Shown here: piece by piece, positions 50,291 through 58,789 of the stretch
Layout of the letters: each line of letters starts with the position of its first letter
Position numbering within the stretch: position 1 is the first letter of the stretch
Source of the DNA: Streptomyces sp. NBC_01497
GTDB lineage: Bacteria > Actinomycetota > Actinomycetes > Streptomycetales > Streptomycetaceae
Assembly (NCBI RefSeq): GCF_036250695.1
Contig: NZ_CP109427.1
Location: 3,348,001 to 3,412,000, forward strand
DNA: 64,000 bases
Direction: 5' to 3'
Notes under the pieces: model-generated
Seen by the model: only the letters and a program-made list of their open reading frames with translations
The model's database searches: none
Told to the model about the DNA's origin: nothing
Made by a program: the position numbers and the translations under genes

Positions 50291-50352
50291 GTAGTTTTCA
50301 GACTTCTTTGCAGGTTCTGGAGCAGGGCAACCCTTTGGCCCAAGGAGGGCTT

Positions 50353-50556
50353 ATGGCTACCGGAACCGTCAAGTGGTTCAACGCTGAAAAGGGCTTCGGC
50401 TTCATCGCCCAGGACGGCGGCGGCCCGGATGTCTTCGTCCACTACTCCGCGATCAACGCGTCTGGTTTCCGCTCCCTTGAGGAGAACCAGCTCGTGAACT
50501 TCGACGTCACCCAGGGCCCCAAGGGCCCGCAGGCGGAGAACGTCACCCCGGCCTAG
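50353..50556 (+). CDS. Cold-shock domain protein (CspA family)
   Basis: A 67-residue single cold-shock domain that binds single-stranded RNA/DNA. Both RNA-binding motifs are present: KGFGFIAQ and DVFVHYSAI. The start [14 protein letters not shown] and full length are typical. Strong AAGGAGG precedes ATG 50353. It has a long leader with a hairpin and its own terminator, so it is a single-gene unit. Streptomycetes have several near-identical paralogues, so I give no symbol. Confidence 0.97.
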   Translation: MATGTVKWFNAEKGFGFIAQDGGGPDVFVHYSAINASGFRSLEENQLVNFDVTQGPKGPQAENVTPA

Positions 50557-50600
50557 TGTCGAGGGTCGTCGATCGCGCACGACTTGAATAGCAGTACCCA

Positions 50601-50643
50601 AGGGGCCCCACTCCGTCGCATCCGCCGGCGGGACGGGGCCCCT
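50601..50643 (+). terminator. Hairpin terminator after the cold-shock gene
   Basis: AGGGGCCCC (50601-50609) pairs with GGGGCCCCT (50635-50643), with extra pairing CCGTC/GACGG inside, 44 bases after the stop codon. Confidence 0.8.
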
Positions 50644-50915
50644 GCACTTTTCCGGGGCCTCGCGGCCGGCGTACGGTCCCCGTCCCGCGTCCGGGACGGC
50701 CGCCTTCCCGCCGAACGGCGCGCCGCGGCCTCTTCGCCGCGGCGCCCCGGTGTCTCCCCGGCCGCTCCCCCGGTCCCGTCTCCGGTCGCTTCGCCGGTTC
50801 CCTCCCGGGCCTCTCCCCGATCTCATCCCCGGCTCCTCCCCCGGTCTCTTCCCGGGCCTCTCCCTCCGCGGCCCGGACGGCGCCCGCACCGCCACGAGCC
50901 GCCGTCGCCCGGGAG
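50644..50915. other. Intergenic region with C/T-rich imperfect repeats
   Basis: No gene seen. From about 50756 to 50870 the plus strand is a polypyrimidine-like run of imperfect repeats around CCCGGGCCTCTCCC. It is the DNA between convergent genes and may only reflect relaxed sequence. Confidence 0.5.
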
Positions 50916-52844
50916 TTACTTTTCGTACATTTTCGCTATCTCGTCAGCGAAGTCCCGGGTGATCTCCGCACGCCGCAGCTTGCGTGAGGGCGTGAGGTGG
51001 CCGCCCGCCTCGGTGAAGTCCGTCGTCAGAACGAGGAAGCGGCGGATCGACTCCGCACGGGAGACCAGCCGGTTCACCTCGTCCACGGCCCGCTGCAGGA
51101 TGCCCCGCAGGTCCTCCTCCTCGGCGCCGGGGGCGGCCCACGCGGCGGCGGCCCGCTTCCTGCGCATCGTGCGCCAGTGCGCCAGGCCGTCCTGGTCGAG
51201 GGTGATCAGCGCCGTGACGTAGGGGCGGTTGTCGCCGGTCACCATGCACTGGCTGATCAGCGGGTGCGCACGCAGCCAGTCCTCCAGCGGCGCGGGCGCG
51301 ACGGACTTGCCGCCCGTGGTGATGATCACGTCCTTCTTGCGGCCGGTGATCGACAGGTAGCCCTCGTCGTCCAGGGCGCCGAGGTCCCCGGTGGCGAACC
51401 AGCCGTCCTCGTCGTGCGCGGGCACCGCCTCGCCGAGCTCCGCGTCCCAGTAGCCCGCGAAGACGTGCCCGCCGCGCAGCAGTACCTCGCCGTCGTCGGC
51501 TATGCGCACCGACGTGCCGGGGATGGGCCAGCCGACCGTGCCCATGCGGGGCCTGCCCGGGGGTGTGCACGTGGCGGCGGCCGTGGTCTCCGTCAGGCCG
51601 TACCCCTCGAAGATCTCGACGCCGACGCCCGCGTAGAACGAGGCGAGCCGGCGCCCGAGGGGCGAGCCGCCGCAGATCGCGTACTTCACCCGGCCGCCGA
51701 GCGCGCTGCGGATGCGGCGGTGCACCAGCGGGTCGTAGAGCGCGCGGGTGGCGCGCAGCACGGTCGTCGGTCCGGGGCCGGTGCCGTGCTCCTCGGCCTC
51801 CAGCGCCTCCCCGTAGCGGCGCGCGACGCGCGCGGCCCGGTCGAAGGAGGAGGCGCGGCCCATCCGCTCCGCCTTGGCGCGCGCCGTGTTGTAGACCTTC
51901 TCCAGTACATAGGGGATGGCGAGCAGGAACGTGGGGCGGAACGCCGCGAGGTCGGCGAGCAGTGCCTCCGTCTCGACGGACGGCGCGTGCCCGAGCCGTA
52001 CCCGCGCGCGAAGGCAGGCGACGGAGACCATCCGGCCGAAGATGTGGCTGAGCGGCAGGAACAGCAGGATCGACGCCGGTTCCTTGCTGACCGTCTGGAA
52101 GATCGGGTGCAGCAGGGCCACGGCGTTGTCGACCTCGGCGAAGAAGTTGCCGTGCGTGAGCGCGCAGCCCTTGGGACGGCCCGTGGTGCCCGAGGTGTAG
52201 CTGAGGGTGGCGAGGCTGTCGGGGGTGATCGCGGCGCGGCGCTCGGCGAGCACGTCGGGCCCGATGCCCGCGCCGGCCTCGCGCAGCCGGTCGAGCCCCC
52301 CGTCGTCCAGTTCCCACAGATGGGTCAGCGCGAGCTGCCGGCGCTCCTGCCGTACGAGGGCGGCCTGCGTGGCATCCTCCACGACGCAGGCGGCGGCCCC
52401 CGAGTCCTGGAGGATCCAGCGGGTCTGGAACGCGGACGACGTCGGGTAGATCGGCACCGTGACCAGGCCCGCGGCCCAGGCGGCGAAGTCGAGCAGCGTC
52501 CACTCATAGGTCGTACGGGCCATGATCGCGATCCGGTCGCCCGGCAGCAGCCCCTCGGCGACGAGCCCCCGCGCGACCGCGGCGACGTCCTCAGCGAACG
52601 CGGCGGCGCTGACGTCCTGCCAGCTGCCGTCGGGGAGCTTCCTGCTGACGACGACGGCGTCGGGGGCCTGGCGGACGTTCTCGTACGGGATGTCCGCGAG
52701 CGATCCGCCGCGCACCGGGGGCACGAAGGGCGCCACGGAGGCCTCCCGCACGGCCCCCTCCGACCGGACGACGTCGGGTGCGACGACGGCGTGCGCGGAC
52801 AGCGGCGGCAGTGACGGGGGAAGCCCGGAGACGGCGGTGGACAC
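50916..52844 (-). CDS. Long-chain acyl-CoA synthetase (FadD15-like AMP-forming ligase)
   Basis: A 642-residue adenylate-forming enzyme that activates fatty acids with ATP and CoA. Motifs: P-loop YTSGTTGRPKG (Lys225), LPLSHIFGRMVS, EGYGLTETTAA, GWFATGDLG and ITGRKKDVIITTGGKSVAPAPLE with the catalytic Lys region. GTG 52844 follows CAGGAG at a good distance; an upstream frame to 52925 lacks one. About 55 extra N-terminal residues precede the core. The adjacent TetR gene, same strand and 125 bases upstream, may regulate it. Confidence 0.93.
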   Translation of the reverse strand: MSTAVSGLPPSLPPLSAHAVVAPDVVRSEGAVREASVAPFVPPVRGGSLADIPYENVRQAPDAVVVSRKLPDGSWQDVSAAAFAEDVAAVARGLVAEGLLPGDRIAIMARTTYEWTLLDFAAWAAGLVTVPIYPTSSAFQTRWILQDSGAAACVVEDATQAALVRQERRQLALTHLWELDDGGLDRLREAGAGIGPDVLAERRAAITPDSLATLSYTSGTTGRPKGCALTHGNFFAEVDNAVALLHPIFQTVSKEPASILLFLPLSHIFGRMVSVACLRARVRLGHAPSVETEALLADLAAFRPTFLLAIPYVLEKVYNTARAKAERMGRASSFDRAARVARRYGEALEAEEHGTGPGPTTVLRATRALYDPLVHRRIRSALGGRVKYAICGGSPLGRRLASFYAGVGVEIFEGYGLTETTAAATCTPPGRPRMGTVGWPIPGTSVRIADDGEVLLRGGHVFAGYWDAELGEAVPAHDEDGWFATGDLGALDDEGYLSITGRKKDVIITTGGKSVAPAPLEDWLRAHPLISQCMVTGDNRPYVTALITLDQDGLAHWRTMRRKRAAAAWAAPGAEEEDLRGILQRAVDEVNRLVSRAESIRRFLVLTTDFTEAGGHLTPSRKLRRAEITRDFADEIAKMYEK

Positions 52845-52968
52845 GGGCGGCTCCTGGGGGTCGAGGGCGCTCTTGGGGGAGTGCCCGCACGCTGACCTTA
52901 AGCGGAAGCCGCCGCCGACGAACACCGGTACGGTGCGGCCGTGTCAGGGCGCTCGTCCCCAGGCCTGG

Positions 52969-53868
52969 TCAGGGCGCCGTGTCCTGGCGGTCCCACGCGC
53001 TCCACCGGGCCCCGGCCAGCAGGCTTCCCAGGCCGGTCCAGGCGAGGTTCATCAACGCGGAGGTGGCCTCCCGCGCGGTCGCGCCCTCCGTCTCGTTGGC
53101 CCATCCGGCCAGTTCCTCCGCCGCGCCGACCAGCGCGTGCGCGAGCGCCCCGAGGTGGCGGTCGCCGAACTCCGGCGGCCCCGGCGGCTCGGCGGGGCCG
53201 TGGACGCTGTGCGGCTGACGGGAGTTGAGGGACGGGCACGCCGTACGGGACGGGCGGGCCACCTCCGACGGGCGGGCCGCGCGGGCCGCCGCACCGATCA
53301 GGTCCCGTACGTACGCGACGAGTTGCCGGCGCACCTGATGGGCCTCCGCCGCGAACGGCTCGCCCCGGGTGTGCGCCTGGCGGTGCAGGACGGTCCAGCC
53401 GTCGGGGTGGCGCGTGGTGTGCTCGAAGAACGCCGAGAGCCCGGACCGCAGTTGGCACTCCGGTGCCAGCCCCGGATCGAGGGCCGCCCGCAGCGCCGTC
53501 ATCAGCGCCTCCGCCTCCCGCCGGACGCACGCCGCGAACAGGTCTTCCTTGGAGTGCAGATAGAGGTAGACGAGCGGCTTGGAGACTCCTGCCGCCTCGG
53601 CTATGCCGTCCATGGACGCCGCCTGGTATCCGTAGCGGCCGAAGACGTGGACGGCCGCGTCCATCATCTGGCGCTCGCGCACCGCGCGCGGCATACGTCT
53701 GGCCCTGCCCGCCACCCCCTCACCACGGGGGCCTGCGGCGTCACCGTCACCGTCACCGGCAACGGCACCGGCACCGGCACCGGCACCGGCACCGGCACCA
53801 ACCGTTGAACCGCCCGCGACGGACGGCCTCCTGCCTCCGCCGGTACCGCCCGCGTTCTCCACGCCCAC
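52969..53868 (-). CDS. TetR-family transcriptional regulator with Gly-Ala repeat N-terminus
   Basis: A 299-residue protein. The helix-turn-helix is MDAAVHVFGRYGYQAASMDG followed by IAEAAGVSKPLVYLYLHSKE (about residues 68-112); the ligand domain follows, including a Pro-rich loop near residue 230. GTG 53868 has GGAGG 9 bases upstream, so the long N-terminus with its GAGAGAGAGA run looks translated. Starts at GTG 53715 or ATG 53694 would give a normal-length TetR. Probable target: the acyl-CoA ligase gene that follows it on the same strand, as for many fatty-acid-related TetR regulators; this is inferred. Confidence 0.85.
   Translation of the reverse strand: MGVENAGGTGGGRRPSVAGGSTVGAGAGAGAGAGAVAGDGDGDAAGPRGEGVAGRARRMPRAVRERQMMDAAVHVFGRYGYQAASMDGIAEAAGVSKPLVYLYLHSKEDLFAACVRREAEALMTALRAALDPGLAPECQLRSGLSAFFEHTTRHPDGWTVLHRQAHTRGEPFAAEAHQVRRQLVAYVRDLIGAAARAARPSEVARPSRTACPSLNSRQPHSVHGPAEPPGPPEFGDRHLGALAHALVGAAEELAGWANETEGATAREATSALMNLAWTGLGSLLAGARWSAWDRQDTAP
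53764..53799. repeat. Six perfect GGCACC hexamers inside the TetR gene
   Basis: Thirty-six bases of exact 6-bp repeat, flanked by diverged CACCGT units from 53742. The period is a multiple of three, so copy-number change would lengthen or shorten the Gly-Ala run without breaking the frame. Confidence 0.9.
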
Positions 53869-54009
53869 CGCCCGGTTCCTCCGCCCACCGCCCGCCGCAC
53901 CGCCCGGCAGAGGCCGGGTGGTGCGTGCTGTGGAGGCAAAGGTTACGGGCCTCCCCCAACACCCGGACGGGGAGGGAGAGGCCCGTGGGACCTGCGTGCT
54001 GACGGAACG

Positions 54010-55359
54010 TCACACGGCCGGCGACAGCTCCTTCTCGCGCGGCTCGGACGCGCTGCTCAGGTCGTCCACGGGGGACGCCGTCGCCGCGTCGTACGCCTCG
54101 CGGTCCAGGATGCCCTCCCGCGCGGCGACGATGACCGGGGCGACGATCTGGCCCGCGACGTTCGTGGCGGTGCGCATCATGTCGAGGATCGGGTCGATCG
54201 CCAGCAGCAGGCCGACGCCCTCCAGGGGCAGGCCGAGCGTGGACAGGGTCAGTGTCAGCATGATCGTCGCGCCGGTGAGGCCGGCCGTCGCGGCGGAGCC
54301 GATCACGGAGACGAAGGCGATCAGCACGTAGTCCTGGATGCCGAGGTGCACGTCGAAGATCTGCGCCACGAAGATCGCCGCGATGGCCGGGTAGATCGAC
54401 GCGCAGCCGTCCATCTTGGTGGTGGAGCCGAACGGCACGGCGAAGGACGTGTACGTCTTCGGCACGCCGAGGCGCTCCGCCGCCTTCTGCGTCACCGGCA
54501 TCGTGCCGACGGAGGAGCGGGACACGAACCCGAGCTCGATCGCGGGCCAGGCGCCCTTGAAGAACTGGATCGGGTTGACCTTGGCGACGGTGGCCAGCAG
54601 CAGCGGGTAGACGCCGAACAGCACCAGGGCGCAGCCCACGTACACGTCCGCGGTGAACGTGGCGTACTTGCCGATGAGGTTCCAGCCGTAGGAGGCGATG
54701 GCGTACCCGATCAGGCCGATCGTGCCGAGCGGGGCCAGCCTGATGACCCACCACAGCGCCTTCTGGAGCAGTTCGAGCACGACCTCGCTGAGTGTGAGGA
54801 CGGGCTTGGCGCGCTCGCCGACCTGGAGGACCGCTATGCCGGCGACGGCCGCCATGAACACGATCTGCAGGACGTTCAGTTCACTGAACGGTGTGATGAC
54901 GTCCGTCGGGATGATGCCGGTGAGGAAGTCGATCCAGGAGCCCGAGTGCTCGGGCAGCTTGCCGTCCTTCGGCGTGAGGTCGGTGCCGGAGCCGGGGTTG
55001 GTGATCAGGCCGATCGCGATGCCGATGGCGACGGCGATCAGCGACATGATCATGAACCAGAGCAGGGTCCTGCCGGCCAGCCTGGCCGCGTTGTTGACCT
55101 TGCGGAGGTTGGTGATCGACACCAGGATCGCGAAGAAGACGAGCGGCCCGACGGCCAGCTTCAGCAGCTGGACGAAGAGGTGCCCGACCTTGTCGAGCGT
55201 GGTGACGAGCCAGCCGATGTCCTGGCTGCGGGCGAGCCAGCCGAGCAGTGCCCCGAGGACGAGACCGGCGACGATCTGCGCCCAGAAGGGGACCTTGGGT
55301 AGGGACCGGTGACGGGGTTCTGCCGGACCGGTGGTGCCGGCTGCGGTGTTCGCGGACAC
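54010..55359 (-). CDS. Dicarboxylate/amino acid:cation symporter (DAACS family)
   Basis: A 449-residue polytopic membrane transporter of the SLC1-like fold. Family signatures are the first hairpin SRSSVGTMPVTQKAAERLG, the TM7 segment FGSTTKMDGCASIYPAIAAI and the TM8 motif DPILDMMRTATNVAGQ. In sodium-dependent aspartate transporters the last residue of that motif is a sodium-binding Asp; here it is Gln404. The GCASIYPA segment is closer to cystine-type TcyP transporters than to DctA as I remember them. Substrate could be a C4-dicarboxylate, an acidic amino acid or cystine. Confidence 0.88.
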   Translation of the reverse strand: MSANTAAGTTGPAEPRHRSLPKVPFWAQIVAGLVLGALLGWLARSQDIGWLVTTLDKVGHLFVQLLKLAVGPLVFFAILVSITNLRKVNNAARLAGRTLLWFMIMSLIAVAIGIAIGLITNPGSGTDLTPKDGKLPEHSGSWIDFLTGIIPTDVITPFSELNVLQIVFMAAVAGIAVLQVGERAKPVLTLSEVVLELLQKALWWVIRLAPLGTIGLIGYAIASYGWNLIGKYATFTADVYVGCALVLFGVYPLLLATVAKVNPIQFFKGAWPAIELGFVSRSSVGTMPVTQKAAERLGVPKTYTSFAVPFGSTTKMDGCASIYPAIAAIFVAQIFDVHLGIQDYVLIAFVSVIGSAATAGLTGATIMLTLTLSTLGLPLEGVGLLLAIDPILDMMRTATNVAGQIVAPVIVAAREGILDREAYDAATASPVDDLSSASEPREKELSPAV

Positions 55360-55705
55360 GAACGCTCTCCTGACGTGGCGTGACGGGGGACGGGCTGGAC
55401 AGGCTGGGTGGTCCGTCCCCGGCCGTCGCCCCCCGTGCCGCGCGGATCACGCACGGTCGTGCCCGGGATGCGCGGGACGCCGCTGTGCGGGCATGGCGGG
55501 ACGGGGTGACGCCGGGGGGAGACCGGGGGTCAGACCGAGCGGCGACAGACCGCGGACATGCAGCGGCAGAGATCGACGTGCAGGCGCGACACGAGCGACA
55601 GGAGCGGAGCGCTCATGTCATGTTCGGTGTGCACGGATCTGGTCATGAGCGACAGTTAACACGGTGACTTTGGGATACTCAAAGCCATTCTTTGAGCCAA
55701 TTTGA

Positions 55706-55769
55706 CAGAGCGCATGACAACGCCCCCGCTTCCCCACGGCAGTTGGGGAAACGGGGGCGGATCGCTCTG
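55706..55769. terminator. Long two-part hairpin, probable terminator
   Basis: CGCCCCCG (55721-55728) pairs with CGGGGGCG (55752-55759) and TTCCCCA (55730-55736) with TGGGGAA (55744-55750), leaving one mismatch and a 7-nt loop. CAGAGCG (55706-55712) and CGCTCTG (55763-55769) form an outer arm. It would end leftward transcription coming from the genes at 56071-58132. Confidence 0.75.
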
Positions 55770-55839
55770 TGATCCGGATCACGCGACATGCTCGGCACAT
55801 CCCGCGTACCGGACACCCGGTCAGCCAGCGGACACCCGG

Positions 55840-56043
55840 TCAGTCACCGAGCAACCAGTCAGCCACCAAGGGCCGGACGGTCACCGGGGAGCCGGACACC
55901 GGCGTACCGGACTCCGGGGAGTCGGACACCCGCAGGCCGGGGATCGCGGAATCGTACGAACACCCGCAAGCCGGGCATCCGGCGTGCGGGCAGCTCGGCG
56001 CGGTCCCGTCCGGGGCAGGGCACGAGGACGCTTCGAGGCCCAC
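55840..56043 (-). CDS. Possible 67-residue Cys-rich protein
   Basis: GTG 56043 opens a frame 27 bases after the DUF4229 gene. The product has five Cys, with CPHAGCPACGC near residues 18-28 that could bind zinc, then a Ser/Gly/Pro/Val-rich end. Codon third positions are mostly G/C. There is no clear ribosome site and I recognise no family, so it may be chance coding. Confidence 0.3.
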   Translation of the reverse strand: MGLEASSCPAPDGTAPSCPHAGCPACGCSYDSAIPGLRVSDSPESGTPVSGSPVTVRPLVADWLLGD

Positions 56044-56070
56044 GCGCGGCGGTAGCAGGCGGCGCGCGTC

Positions 56071-56358
56071 CTACTCCGTGTCCTCCTGGGCGCGGTTCGC
56101 CTCCAGCTTGGCGCGCGCGCGATCGAGGCGGCCCGAGACCTTCATGGACATCTCGTCGCGCTGCTTGCGCAGCACCACGAAACTGATGGGCGCGGAGACG
56201 AGAAGGGCGAGCAGCAGCACCCAGATGACGTTCGAGGCCCCGAGACCGCGTGGCACCACGCCGACCCGGGTGAGGGCCGCGACCACGACCAGGCACCCGA
56301 TGAAGATGGCGATACGCGCCATGGTGTAGCGGACTGTCACTCCTGGCTGCCGGATCAC
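56071..56358 (-). CDS. DUF4229-type small membrane protein
   Basis: A 95-residue protein with two TM helices (MARIAIFIGCLVVVAALTRV, then VIWVLLLALLVSAPISFVVL) and a charged cytosolic C-terminal helix (RKQRDEMSMKVSGRLDRARA). This layout fits the actinomycete DUF4229 family, of unknown function. The start used is GTG 56358 with AAGG upstream; a GTG seven codons later also has an AGGAG site. Confidence 0.8.
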   Translation of the reverse strand: MIRQPGVTVRYTMARIAIFIGCLVVVAALTRVGVVPRGLGASNVIWVLLLALLVSAPISFVVLRKQRDEMSMKVSGRLDRARAKLEANRAQEDTE

Positions 56359-56409
56359 TGCGGGCCTTCTCTCTTCCTGGCTATTGCCTTCCAGTGAAAC
56401 ACGAGGGTT

Positions 56410-56958
56410 TCAGGCGGCACTCAGCGGGAGCAGCATGACGACGTCGTCCCGGTCGTCGTCCGGGCCGACGCGGATCGCGCCCGGCACCCGGCCGACCTCC
56501 TTGTAGCCGCAGGCCGCGTAGAACCGGTCCGCGCCGGTGCCTCCCCGGCAGGTCAGCCGTATCGCCTCGATGCCCTCGAAACCGCGCGCCGCGTCGGCCG
56601 CCGCGGCCATCAACTGCCGCCCGTACCCCTTGCCCTGGTGCTTCGGGTGCACCATCACGGTGTACAGCCACAGCCAGTGGCGCTTCAGCCGGTGGGTGTT
56701 GAAGGCGAGGAACGCGGTCGCGGCGACCTCACCGGTGTCGTCGTCGAAACCCACCAGCAGGTGGGTGCGCCCCTGGTCCATCGCGGTCAGGTGCCCGACC
56801 AGTTCGGGCCGTATGTCCTCGGGCGACACCGGCGGTACGAAACCGACGGCGCCGCCCGCGTTGGACACGTCCGCCCACAGCGTGAGCAGGCCGTCACGCA
56901 AGGCGCGACCGCCCTGCTCGCCGCCGAACGAAGGGTCGAGGCGGAACGTCAGCGTCAT
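56410..56958 (-). CDS. GNAT-family N-acetyltransferase
   Basis: A 182-residue acetyltransferase. The acetyl-CoA loop VHPKHQGKGYGRQLMAAAA (R/Q-x-x-G-x-G/A) and the later FYAACGYKEVGRV are clear. ATG 56958 is 10 bases after the mqnE stop, so it is probably co-transcribed with mqnE. Substrate unknown; no evidence ties it to menaquinone. Confidence 0.9.
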   Translation of the reverse strand: MTLTFRLDPSFGGEQGGRALRDGLLTLWADVSNAGGAVGFVPPVSPEDIRPELVGHLTAMDQGRTHLLVGFDDDTGEVAATAFLAFNTHRLKRHWLWLYTVMVHPKHQGKGYGRQLMAAAADAARGFEGIEAIRLTCRGGTGADRFYAACGYKEVGRVPGAIRVGPDDDRDDVVMLLPLSAA

Positions 56959-56968
56959 GCCGGAATCC

Positions 56969-58132
56969 TCAGACCCGCATCGCCTGCGGCGACTCGCGGC
57001 GCCCGGCGTCCGGGCCGGGGTACTCGCGCACCGTCTCGTAGCGCGTGTTGCGCTCGATGGGCCGGAAGCCCGCGTCACGGATCAGGTCGAGCAGGTCCTC
57101 GCGGGACATCTTGTTCGGCGTGCCGTAGTTGTCCGCGTCGTGCGTGATCTTGTACTCGACGACCGAGCCGTCCATGTCGTCCGCGCCGTGCTGGAGGGCC
57201 AGTTGCGTGGTCTGCAGACCGTGCATGACCCAGAACACCTTCACGTGCGGGACGTTGTCGAACAGCAGCCGGGAGACGGCGAACGTCTTCAGCGCCTCGG
57301 CCCCGGTCGCCATGGTCGTACGCGCCTGGAGGCGGTTGCGTACCTTGCCGTCCTTCATGTCCACGAAGTCGTGCTGGTAGCGCAGCGGGATGAAGACCTG
57401 GAAGCCGCCGGTCTCGTCCTGCAGCTCACGCAGCCGCAGCACGTGGTCCACCCGGTGCCGGGGCTCCTCGATGTGCCCGTACAGCATCGTGCTCGGGGTC
57501 TTGAGCCCCTTCTCGTGCGCCAGGCGGTGGATACGGGACCAGTCCTCCCAGTGGGTGCGGTGGTCCACGATGTGCTGCCGGATCTCCCAGTCGAAGATCT
57601 CAGCGCCGCCACCGGTCAGCGACTCCAGGCCGGCGTCGATCAGCTCGTCCAGGATGTCGGAGGCCGACATGCCGGAGATCGTCTCGAAGTGGTGGATCTC
57701 GGTCGCGGTGAACGCCTTCAGGGAGACCTCGGGGAGGGCTTCCTTCAGCGCCTTCAGGGAGCGTGGGTAGTAGCGCCACGGCAGCGAGGGGTGCAGACCG
57801 TTGACGATGTGCAGCTCCGTGAGGTTGTCGCCCTCCATGGCCTTGGCCAGGCGGACGGCCTCCTCGATGCGCATCGTGTACGCGTCCTTCTCGCCCGGCT
57901 TGCGCTGGAACGAGCAGTACGCGCACGACGCGGTGCACACGTTCGTCATGTTCAGGTGGCGGTTGACGTTGAAGTACACGGCGTCGCCCGACTTGCGCGT
58001 GCGTACCTCGTGGGCCAGGCCGCCGAGCCAGGCCAGGTCGTCCGACGCGTACAGCGCGACGCCGTCCTCACGGGACAGCCGCTCGCCGTCGCGGACCTTC
58101 TGCTCCAGCTCGCGCTTGAGCCCCGCGTCCAT
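56969..58132 (-). CDS. mqnE: Aminofutalosine synthase (MqnE), radical SAM
   Basis: A 387-residue radical SAM enzyme that joins 3-enolpyruvylbenzoate (the MqnA product) to the adenosyl moiety of SAM to form aminofutalosine. The cluster motif is CTASCAYCSF, followed by ELHIVNGLHPSLPWRYYP, GGGAEIFDWEIRQHI and STMLYGHIEEPRHRVDH. ATG 58132 follows GGGAGG. Downstream GNAT and DUF4229 genes follow closely on the same strand. Confidence 0.95.
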   Translation of the reverse strand: MDAGLKRELEQKVRDGERLSREDGVALYASDDLAWLGGLAHEVRTRKSGDAVYFNVNRHLNMTNVCTASCAYCSFQRKPGEKDAYTMRIEEAVRLAKAMEGDNLTELHIVNGLHPSLPWRYYPRSLKALKEALPEVSLKAFTATEIHHFETISGMSASDILDELIDAGLESLTGGGAEIFDWEIRQHIVDHRTHWEDWSRIHRLAHEKGLKTPSTMLYGHIEEPRHRVDHVLRLRELQDETGGFQVFIPLRYQHDFVDMKDGKVRNRLQARTTMATGAEALKTFAVSRLLFDNVPHVKVFWVMHGLQTTQLALQHGADDMDGSVVEYKITHDADNYGTPNKMSREDLLDLIRDAGFRPIERNTRYETVREYPGPDAGRRESPQAMRV

Positions 58133-58262
58133 AAAGCCGCCTCCCTTGTGGCTGGTGGTCGGCCCTTCGATGGGCCGGTTCGAGATTACGCCCCCTTTGC
58201 GACCGCACCCGCAGGGGCATACCCACCGCAACCCCCGGCACGGGACGTCAGTGGGACCACGG

Positions 58263-58715
58263 TCACTCCTCGGGGAGCTCCCCGACCCGGTTCTCCCACT
58301 TGGTGGACAGCACCACCGTCGTACGGGTGCGGGAGACGCCCTTCGTACCGCTGAGGCGGCGGATGGTGCGCTCCAGGCTGTCGACGTTCTCGCCGCGCAC
58401 CTTCAGCATGAACGAGTCGTCGCCCGCGATGAACCAGCAGTCCTCGATCTCGCCGAGGTCCTTCAGGCGGCGGGCCACGTCCTCGTGATCGGCCGCGTCG
58501 GACAGCGAGATGCCGATCAGCGCGACCACACCGAGGCCCAGCGAGGCGGCGTCCACGGTGGCGCGGTAACCGGTGATGACGCCGGCGGACTCCAGGCGGT
58601 TGATCCGGTCGGTGACACTGGGGCCCGAGAGCCCGACGAGCCTGCCGAGTTCGGCGTAGGAGGCTCTGCCGTTCTCCCTGAGGGCCTGAATGAGCTGCCT
58701 GTCCACGGCGTCCAT
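58263..58715 (-). CDS. Lrp/AsnC-family transcriptional regulator
   Basis: A 150-residue regulator: N-terminal helix-turn-helix (MDAVDRQLIQALRENGRASY then ELGRLVGLSGPSVTDRINRL) and C-terminal RAM ligand domain (GLGVVALIGISLSD to STKWENRVG). ATG 58715 lies about 11 bases after GGAAGG; ATG 58736 is an alternative. It sits between mqnE and the ubiX-like gene, all leftward, so it could sense an amino acid and act on these genes; this is inference. Confidence 0.93.
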   Translation of the reverse strand: MDAVDRQLIQALRENGRASYAELGRLVGLSGPSVTDRINRLESAGVITGYRATVDAASLGLGVVALIGISLSDAADHEDVARRLKDLGEIEDCWFIAGDDSFMLKVRGENVDSLERTIRRLSGTKGVSRTRTTVVLSTKWENRVGELPEE

Positions 58716-58789
58716 ATGCCTGATGCCTTCCATCATTCAGCGATTCAGCAAGATTACAAGGCAGAGCGAAGGCCCCCGGGCCGACAGCC

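Larger units (their letters stand above)
55360..56070. other. Intergenic region with a large hairpin and a possible tiny gene
   Basis: The left part, 55600-55710, is AT-richer and should hold the symporter promoter. The centre has a strong inverted repeat (55706-55769). The right part (55770-56070) contains near-repeats of GGACACCCGGTCAG (near 55811 and 55830) and one small leftward open frame listed separately. Nothing else supported. Confidence 0.5.
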
